Shown here: positions 56,665-64,000 of the stretch, one piece after another | Layout of the letters: every line of letters starts with the position of its first letter | Numbering within the stretch: the stretch's first letter is position 1 | Assembly (NCBI GenBank): GCA_037893225.1 | Contig: JAZGUH010000199.1 | Coordinates: forward strand, 3,410,001-3,474,000 | Direction of reading: 5' to 3' | Source of the DNA: Hippasteria phrygiana | Taxonomy: Eukaryota > Echinodermata > Asteroidea > Valvatida > Goniasteridae | Length of the DNA: 64,000 nt | The notes under the pieces: model-generated | Told to the model about the DNA's origin: nothing | The model's database searches: none | Seen by the model: only the letters and a program-made list of their open reading frames with translations | Made by a program: the position numbers and the translations under genes

Positions 56665-57080
56665 TTAAAGGTAGTATCATTTGCAAACATCATAAAACAA
56701 AACTACTGAATTATAACGAAATACCGTGCTAGTCTCAAGCATCCTGTGAAATCGTGGCACCTGGTGTGCTGTTGTTTTCAAGAAAAGTGGAAATTCACAT
56801 TGTTGTTCAACGATAATTGTCGGCCGGCAATCGTTGGAAATAGTCTAGTTCCCCGACCTGATAACTCCCTGACATCTATAAATTGCTCCGTTTTGTCTCA
56901 AGTAGGGTCAGGGAACCAGACTACTAGAAAAAAAATGTTCTCTCTCTATTTCATCCATGTACAAAAAACTTTAAACAGGTCAGTGTTACAGTATTTGCTA
57001 GCATGATATAAAATACTAACCCCCAAATCCATTTATTTATGAAAATTACAGCAAAAGCAAATCGTGAATACTACCTTTAA
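56665..57080. mobile_element. TTAA MITE (GTAGTAT family), best-preserved copy
   Basis: It runs TTAAAGGTAGTATCATTTGC to GTGAATACTACCTTTAA, with exact inverted ends inside a TTAA duplication. Internal landmarks: GCATCCTGTGAAATCGTGGC, TTGTCGGCCGGCAATCGTTG, GGGTCAGGGAACCAGACTAC. It serves as the reference copy for this family of at least six members. Confidence 0.85.
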
Positions 57081-58610
57081 ATTCAAATTTTCAGTGAGAG
57101 CATGGACGCAGCAAATGTATTGGAAGGTACCCGATTTTTGAGAACCTTATTTTGTATATTGTGAAGGCGTTTCTTTTCATTCTTAAATTTTTTTTTTTTA
57201 GACAGGTTTAAAGTAAAAACATTTGCTAAAAAAGCACTAAAAATAATGTCCCCCAAAAGTTTTTTTTTAGTGGCGTTATTTTTTTAGCCCATCCCGTAAA
57301 TCAGCAAAAGCCTTAAAGTGAAAAGCTAAAATAAAATAACCATATATAGATAAATTTGTGTAAATATTCTTGTATTTGTGTCAATATTCATTTTTTATTT
57401 AAAATGCATGCAGGGCTCCACCGGAAACCAGTTTGAAACCTTTTAGGCGCACCCCGGGTAAAAAAAAAATATATAAATAAATAAAAAAATAAATAAATAA
57501 AAAAAAATAAAAAAAAAAATAAAAAAACACTAGCCCACATCCCATTTAGTTATTTATCTAAACTCAGAGGGATACATCTTCCTTGCCCCCCCCCCCAAAA
57601 AGAAAAAAATGACGTGATTGTTGTGTGTATTTTTGTTGGTTTTTATTCCACTGTCCAATAAAATATATATAAATAGTAGATTACTAATGGATTTGTTTTT
57701 GCATTTGTGCGCCGTTAAAACTCTCTCGAACATATCATTGTGGCTCTATTTGGAGATAAAAGTACTTGTGTAACTTGTTTTCTCGTGCCGATTACGTCCT
57801 CTGTGTTGTATTGAATTTTCTTTCGGTTTTGGTGAGCCGAATGCTGTTTTTTTTTATTGCCTGGCGGAGGTTGTCCCGGCTCGTTGCGTTATCGACCGTA
57901 CTTTCCAGGAATAGTGATGCACTTTCTAGTTTTATCCAAGGTCATTGTTTTTTAATTCAATGTGCGAGAAAACAAGAGGTTTTGACGTAATGGAATTTGA
58001 GTGCTAACGGTGGACAATAAATGTCATATGATTATAGTAAATAATACATCGAGGTGGTCCCATAATATTGTATAAATTTGTGTACAACTTTAGCAGCCCG
58101 AAATCCAATCCACAGTTTTAGACGACGAGGAATAATACACAAATTACAAAATCATATTGGACTGTAAAATATCGGGCCTAGAAATAGGTGATAAAGTCTT
58201 ATAGGGGGGCGTCAAAATGTTTCCTGAATTTCAACTTCTCCTTTTTTTCCCCAGCAAAATAGGTCTCCTGTAACGCCCGTTTCTTGTTATGATAATATTT
58301 TTAGTTTCAAGAAAATGTATTTCTATCTTGTCAAATCCAATACCGAATACAGAATGTAAAGAGAGAAAGGTGGAGGTATGCTCACAATGGGACAAAACGA
58401 TAATGTGAAAACACGCACAGACAAGCAAAGAATACCTGTATGTATTCCTCAAATGGCCCAGTTCCGACGGGCGTCGTTCGCATTTGGGCGTCTCAATTTT
58501 GTTTCAAGATTTTGGCTAAGTCGGAATGGCTTTAAGGCTACGGCTTCTGGTTTATACCGATGGCATGCTATACAGTGATCCGTAACCGTAGACGAAAACG
58601 ATCGTTTCTA

Positions 58611-58756
58611 ACCAGTGGCGTAACTGGGTGAAATTTCTGGGGGACACCTGGGGTGTACACATTCGAGGGGGAACTGAAAGTACAATGTTTGGGGGGAGGG
58701 GGGAACCCGGTGGCACGGATGTCAGCTGTGGGAGGGGGGGACGTTCCCCTGAGTAA
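58611..58756. mobile_element. CCAGTGGCGTAAC MITE, partial copy
   Basis: It starts ACCAGTGGCGTAACTGGGTG. The body matches the reverse complement of 59772-59992 (GGATGTCAGCTG...GTTCCCC). Its end runs into the mariner-type element at 58765. Confidence 0.6.
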
Positions 58757-58950
58757 AAAAAAAATATACACTTTTAAAATTGACCATAGTTTTATTCTGT
58801 AGCAATATAGATAAGCTATTTTCATATGTACTTTTAGAGTAACTCTTCCTGCTTCTTTTGATGAAATTTTTACTGGATTAGTTTTCATGCATGACTGCAC
58901 AGGAGAAAATTAAGGGGGTCGGGTGAAATCTGAGTTGCGCCAAATGGTCA

Positions 58951-59065
58951 TAGAGTACCGAAGTCTGACGTCAGTTGCCGCGGCAATGGTTCCAAACACA
59001 TGCAGTTTAGAATGTATTCTGGTTCCAAACATTGCATTGATTGACGTCATCACTTCGGTACTCTA
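58951..59065. mobile_element. Nested MITE, TAGAGTACCGAAGT ends
   Basis: TAGAGTACCGAAGTCTGACG on the left is inverted as TTGACGTCATCACTTCGGTA(CTCTA) on the right. It sits inside the mariner-type element. A related end (AATAGAGTATCGAAGTG) is seen at 6266. Confidence 0.65.
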
Positions 59066-59097
59066 TTGCCTTGAATCAACCGGTGGAGTGGCCCCCA

Positions 59098-59322
59098 AGA
59101 TCTCCTGATCTGACCCCTCTTGACTACTTTTTTTATGGGGATATCTGAAAGCTCGTGTTTTCACCACTCCTCCAGCAAACCTTGATGACCTCTAGGAAAG
59201 GATAACTCGTGAAATTGACATTCTCAGACAAGACAGGGAGATGATTCGCCGTGCTGTTGCAGGAATGATGCGCCGAGCACAGCTGTGCATTGAACGAGAT
59301 GGTGGCCATGTTGAGGACTAAG
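59098..59322 (+). pseudogene. Mariner-type transposase C-terminal remnant
   Basis: The reading begins RSPDLTPLDY and, after a one-base shift in a T run, continues WGYLKARVF and NLDDL, then a TAG. It resumes ITREIDILRQ, MMRRAQLCIERDGGHVED and a stop. 'SPDL.P.DYFLWG.LK ... R...CI...GGH.E' is the C-terminal pattern of IS630/Tc1/mariner transposases. The frameshift plus in-frame stop show it is inactive. The catalytic N-terminal part is missing. Confidence 0.75.
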
Positions 59323-59771
59323 ACACCGTGGAATTTAATTGCCTTTTTAATTTAATTTAAATGTTTTAAATAAACACGAAGTTTAGAAGCTAATGGAATT
59401 CTTTTTTGTCTCTTTGTTAGACAATGGTTGTGTTCTTTTAAATTGTCTCTTTCTTATCCAGCCCTGACCAGTTGGCGCAACTAAGATTTCACCTGACCCC
59501 CTTAATTGTCTCCTGTGCAGTCATGCATGAAAACTAATTCAGTAAAAATGTCACCAAAAGAAGCAGGAAGAGTTACTCTAAAAGTACATATGAAAATATC
59601 TTATCTATATTGCTACAGAATAAAACTATGGCCAATTTTAAAAGTGTATAGTTTTTTTGACTCGCACTGTAGCCTATGAGAAGATATGGGGTTTGCTCCG
59701 TGGAAAAACAATCTGTGAAGATTTGTGGTAACTAAATATTAAAAAACATAAACAAATTAGCAGAATAGACT

Positions 59772-59992
59772 GGTTCCGGTACCGTAACTAGGAGGGGGGC
59801 AAGGGGACACGTTCCCCCAGCTGACATCCGTTCCCCCCGGGTTCCCCCATGTGAAATCTTGAAATGTACAACAAATTGAACAAGCTGCAGTTCATGTATT
59901 TCAGTGCCCCCTTGAAAAAAATATGTGCACCCCCAGGTCCCCCCCCCCCCCAGAAATTTCACCCAGTTACGCCATTTACTGGTTCTTCAGAG
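59772..59992. mobile_element. CCAGTGGCGTAAC MITE, inverted copy
   Basis: It runs GGTTCCGGTACCGTAACTAG to CCAGTTACGCCATTTACTGG, with GCTGACATCCGTTCCCCC and a C run inside. Same family as 13399-13583. Confidence 0.6.
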
Positions 59993-60618
59993 AAGTTTTG
60001 CATTTAATTTCCTGTCAGCATGGTTTTTTCCATCTTTAGGAGAAACCTTTATTTCCTCAGAACAACGCCACCTTCTGCCTTCTAAGTAAACGACCTCACC
60101 TGCAAATACCCCGAAAAGTGTGTTCCAGATCAGCCATTGTCCGCTGATCCGGTGTGGTACTTTGGCACCACGTGGGTCCGTGCAGTTATGATTGACAGAC
60201 TCAAACTATATGAAGGCAGATTTCATGACAGTTCCAGACATTTTTTTACCACTAGATTCCTTGTCATGGACGTAAATCCCGGGGATGGGGTATATAACCC
60301 CCACTGTTTGACGGGGTGGGGTGGGCCATTGGTTCACCCCCCCCCCCCCCCCCCCCGATTTGTGTGGTTAGAAACAAAACAATGCAGATTTCGGCGTTAT
60401 CTTGTAACTTTCCAACAGTCAAAATGTAGGCCTATATAAAAAAAAAAAGCCGGAAAACAAATAGTACAAATTGCACCGATTAGAGACATGCGTGTGGAAG
60501 TTTGTATTGGATGTACACGGCCTGCATAGAGTGACCAGAACTTTGTATAAATGAAAAGCACCCCTTGTATCATGTTGTTATAAGCCCCCCCCCCCCCCCC
60601 CCCCCCCCCCCTCGCTTT

Positions 60619-60764
60619 CCGGTGTCACGGTCTCATTTATCCGGTGTGCCCATTTTTTCCGGAACGCTATTTAACGCCACTGAACCCTAACAGATACATC
60701 ACTGCGCATGTATTTGTTTCAGAAAACTGGGCACACCGGATAAATGAGATCGTGACACTGGCCG
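60619..60764. repeat. Inverted-repeat element with about 40-bp arms
   Basis: CCGGTGTCACGGTCTCATTT(ATCC) is inverted as (GGAT)AAATGAGATCGTGACACTGG. It is flanked by a long C run on the left and a C/T-rich stretch on the right. Confidence 0.7.
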
Positions 60765-63700
60765 GGATTTTTGTCATCCCTCACTCCCCCTCCCCCACTC
60801 GCCGGCACGCATTTACGCCACTGTTCCCAGTAGCTCTGTGCGTTCGATGGTATTTTTGTGTAAATTGCACTATTAGTTTTGGAATTGCCATACTTAGATT
60901 TTAGGTTTAATCATGTACACATTTAAGCCTATGTTAGCTTTTACATCTACGTGAATTTGTACTGCTTTATGTATGTTACTCGTTACTTTGTACCGGTATG
61001 TCAACTCCGCAGTCACAGCGAGTGCTAGTGAAAAGTATATCGTTTCGTCTTGTCATTTCAGAGTTTTCGTCTTGCTAGTCTGCTCATGTAAATGTATTAT
61101 CTGTTTTTACTTGTCTTTCAAATTTAATTTTCTTTAAAAGTTTTTATCTTCTTATCTATAGGTATATCGTATTTTTACCTTTTCTTAATTCGTATTTTAA
61201 TTTGTATTTTGTATTTTATCTTGCTTTTATTGTTGGCAGTGGTTTGGATATATACGCATTTTTTTATGACAGTTTTTAAAACTTTTGTATTTCCATGACA
61301 GCCACTATTCAACAATTATTTTAATGTCTAAAAGATGTAAAATAAGTAAATAAAAAAATTAATAAATAAAATGTCTTTTTTTTTAAAGATACATGCTGGA
61401 AAATACTGGATTTGCATTTATCGTATTAAAAATTCAAATGAATAGTGCAACATTTTTTTAGATAAAAAAAAATAAAATACTTGTAGGGCCTATTCCGTTC
61501 AGCACTGTGACAGTCATGGGGGGACTTTTGTCTTGGCGAACTCCTGTCAGAGTTTCCACGCTCGCTGTCGAAAGCAGTGTGTGATTTGCCTATTTGAGCA
61601 GTTTAAGGTCTGTTTGCGTATGTGCGTGTTTAGTTTCTAATCTGTTGATATAGGCCTAAGTAGTCCAAACTTCCGGTTTTGAAATGCGCGGGGCTCAATA
61701 TAGTAGGCCTACGTTCCTCTCATTTGCACTCATTTGCGATGCACTTCCTGATCCAAAACGACGTCACTCTTACAAAGAGGATAGTAATTGAGAGTTTTTT
61801 TTTTCATATTGCCGTATAGCGTCACCAATCGGCAGGGCTGTCGCCAGCCCCGGTTATTGAGGACAGAGCCAGCTAGGTGGGACATCACAAGAAGAAAAAA
61901 AAACCTCTACACACACTTTTGTATGACTTTCAAAGAACATTCCATGTTCCGTCACACCTTAATGATTTTCTCTCAATCACCTTGTTTTTGTTTAGGCCTA
62001 ATAGAAACACACAATCTCTTTAATGCTTAATTTCGCCATGGATTAAAAAAAAAAAAAAGAAGCTGCCATGCCGACAATCTGCTGACTACACAGCCAGTTA
62101 TACTATTGTGGCTATAGGAAAGTGAAATAATGTTGATGCTTTTGGTTTTGCCAATAGGAGGGGGGTTAGTTTCTAGGGTGACTGGCCCCTCCCCTCCCCA
62201 TTAGCGACGGGCCAACTTGGCAATCTTAGTGCATTGCCGATAAGGCGTGCAAGTCTCGTGCAAAGCGTCTTGGTAGCAGACACCGACCAGTCTGGCGATG
62301 GTCTCTTTAGTCTGTCTTTACAATACAGCATGTGAAGGACAGAGTAATCGGAAGTTGGGGCCAGATCTGTCCTCATACTATTGTCGTCAATTCGCAACAT
62401 TCTTCTTCTCGGGTATATCATGCCTGGTTACAGACGTTGATGACCAGAGTTCTCTGTTATGAGCTGTTTGAATAATTTGTCAGATGTGCGTTATTGATCG
62501 TTGAAACATATCTTGTGCGTTGACCGCGCCCTCGGCTTCTCTCCACAGATCATATTCTGTTCAATGCCGCCCTTCCGTACAAGTATATGGCCGAGAAATT
62601 GCATTTGTCTTTTCTTGATTTCTTTCATTATATTTCTCTTGTTCTTGCATCGATTATTTCAGTATTTGACACTCTGTCCCTCCATGAAACCTTCAAAATT
62701 CTTCTCAGAAACCACATCTTGGTTGCGTGCAGTCTCCAATATTTGTTAATATATATTTGTTTTTTGTAAATTGACTTGCCTCTTGTCCATTCCGAAGACA
62801 ACATGGGACATTACTATAGTTCCCCAGACGGAGAAAAACATCATGAGTTGTGGCTCCCGTAGGCTAGACAGTGTACCCAGAAGTGTGTTTAATCTCGTCA
62901 AATCTCGTGGGATTTTTAGGTCAACGTTCCATGCCAGCTATGTTGGTGGGGTTTTATTTGTACATTATACCGTTTACGATGCACTTTAATAGGCCAATGC
63001 TTAGGGGTATATGCGTTTCCGGGTAGTACGGAAATGGGGTGCCCGATTGGAAAAAAAAACACAGGTACTCGGGGACCTGTTGAAGAAAGCCAATCCCAAA
63101 AATGAAATCTCGGAAATTGCTGTTCATATTTTTGGGGGTAAAAGTCCGCGTGTTAATACTACCACATGGGTGCATCAGTGCAGCAAGATGCAAGTGTGTA
63201 GGCCTACAGTGAGCACTGTAGCTTTACGGTGTAAAATGTATATTTTTTTTTCATGCACCCTGGTTTTCATTTAGAAAATTTCCCACAAATGACATTCAAA
63301 AATGTGGTTTTTCATCGTCTGAGAAATTAGAAAGTAATATGTTAATTCAGTTACGGGTACTCGATTCCATAATCCGGAACCGGTTCCTCGGGTGCGCAGC
63401 CCTAATTTTGTGAATACATCTTCCTGTCTACGGTGCATCCGGTAGGCCTATACCTGAAACACGCGCTTCTAGTGACAATTTTTTTCTCATATATTATATT
63501 ATCTCTAAGCCAATTTCCACATCCGTTCATAAGCTGCCAGTTATGAATTGGTTCACCTCTACTTTGTTTGTCCATCCGGGAAAGGAGAGGAGTGAAGGTT
63601 ATTATGTCCGCCTATAACTCGCTCGTTTTTAACTGTCCTTTTTCAGCAAGCACAAACTTTTCAGTGAAGATTAAAAGTTGTGGCAGAAAATTAGGCCTAT

Positions 63701-64000
63701 CTGCAATATTGCTCTTAATTTTCCTCCCGCAAGACTCGAATTCCAAACCAAGAAAAAAAGGTAGGTGAGTATAGGTCTCACCAATATAGTGGACGAATAT
63801 TAATTTCTCCATAATGAAGACCTATCCTCTATTTAGATATGCGCCCAGGAAAACCGTTAGCCTGATGATAGGGTTCCAAAGAGTGAAAATTCACTCTATT
63901 CGAGTGAAAATTTCCCACAGTCTGAAACTAGGGACCAGACCTTTAAGAGTGAAATTCATTCAATCGAAAAGATCGACTTTTCACTCGAGTGGCGACTGAA
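60765..64000. other. Right flank, no gene recognised
   Basis: AT-rich DNA with LINE-like 3' UTR texture at 61140-61375 (ending in AATAAATAAAATG). The TAGGCCTA-type motif recurs at 61650, 61705, 61997, 63200, 63443 and 63692. I see no exon that I would defend. Confidence 0.4.

Larger units (their letters stand above)
58765..59650. mobile_element. Mariner-type DNA transposon with 179-bp inverted ends
   Basis: The two ends (58765-58943 and 59472-59650) are inverted copies with few differences. Landmarks: TATACACTTTTAAAATTG(A), TGCATGACTGCACAGGAG and GTGAAATCTGAGTTGCGCC. TA dinucleotides at both tips fit the Tc1/mariner target site. The interior holds a dead transposase tail and a nested MITE. 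Confidence 0.85.

Overview
This is a piece of an animal nuclear genome. It has spliced genes with GT-AG introns, long AT-rich intergenic DNA, LINE and Penelope-like retroelement remnants and very many short inverted-repeat transposons (MITEs). The gene content and the frequent TAGGCCTA motif suggest a marine invertebrate deuterostome, most likely an echinoderm. That assignment is an inference and could be wrong. Comparisons with human proteins and gene structures are from memory.

Region 1 (about 0.97-21.9 kb, + strand) is one complete housekeeping gene, mitochondrial aspartyl-tRNA synthetase (DARS2). It has 16 exons and codes for 635 residues. All exon phases join without a break, and the introns are loaded with MITEs, a 15-bp satellite and a 19.7-20.1 kb minisatellite.

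Region 2 (21.9-29.6 kb) is intergenic. It holds a LINE 3' end, an inverted-repeat element and two isolated cysteine-rich exon candidates of unknown identity.

Region 3 (29.6-35.9 kb and 47.9-52.5 kb, - strand) holds the most interesting content: two four-exon genes, in tandem and in the same orientation, for small secreted proteins. They are paralogs. Exon lengths are 117/39/51/58 and 68/38/51/57 codons, every intron is phase 0, and both have a signal peptide followed by S-P and a basic R-S-A-D processing-like site. Both have four amphipathic helical segments and a last helix with the pattern [FY]V[FL]QEF..Y. This is the design of a long-chain class I helical cytokine of the IL-6/CNTF/CLCF1/LIF type, and the last three exon sizes and phases closely match human IL6. 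Neither predicted mature protein contains a cysteine. I propose a tandem pair of IL-6-superfamily-like cytokines in an invertebrate.

Region 4 (52.5-64 kb) has no gene I can support. It contains a Penelope-like element remnant, a LINE remnant with a 149-bp tandem duplication, a mariner-type element with 179-bp terminal inverted repeats and more MITEs. Across the window many MITE families are bounded by TTAA, which points to mobilisation by piggyBac-type transposases.
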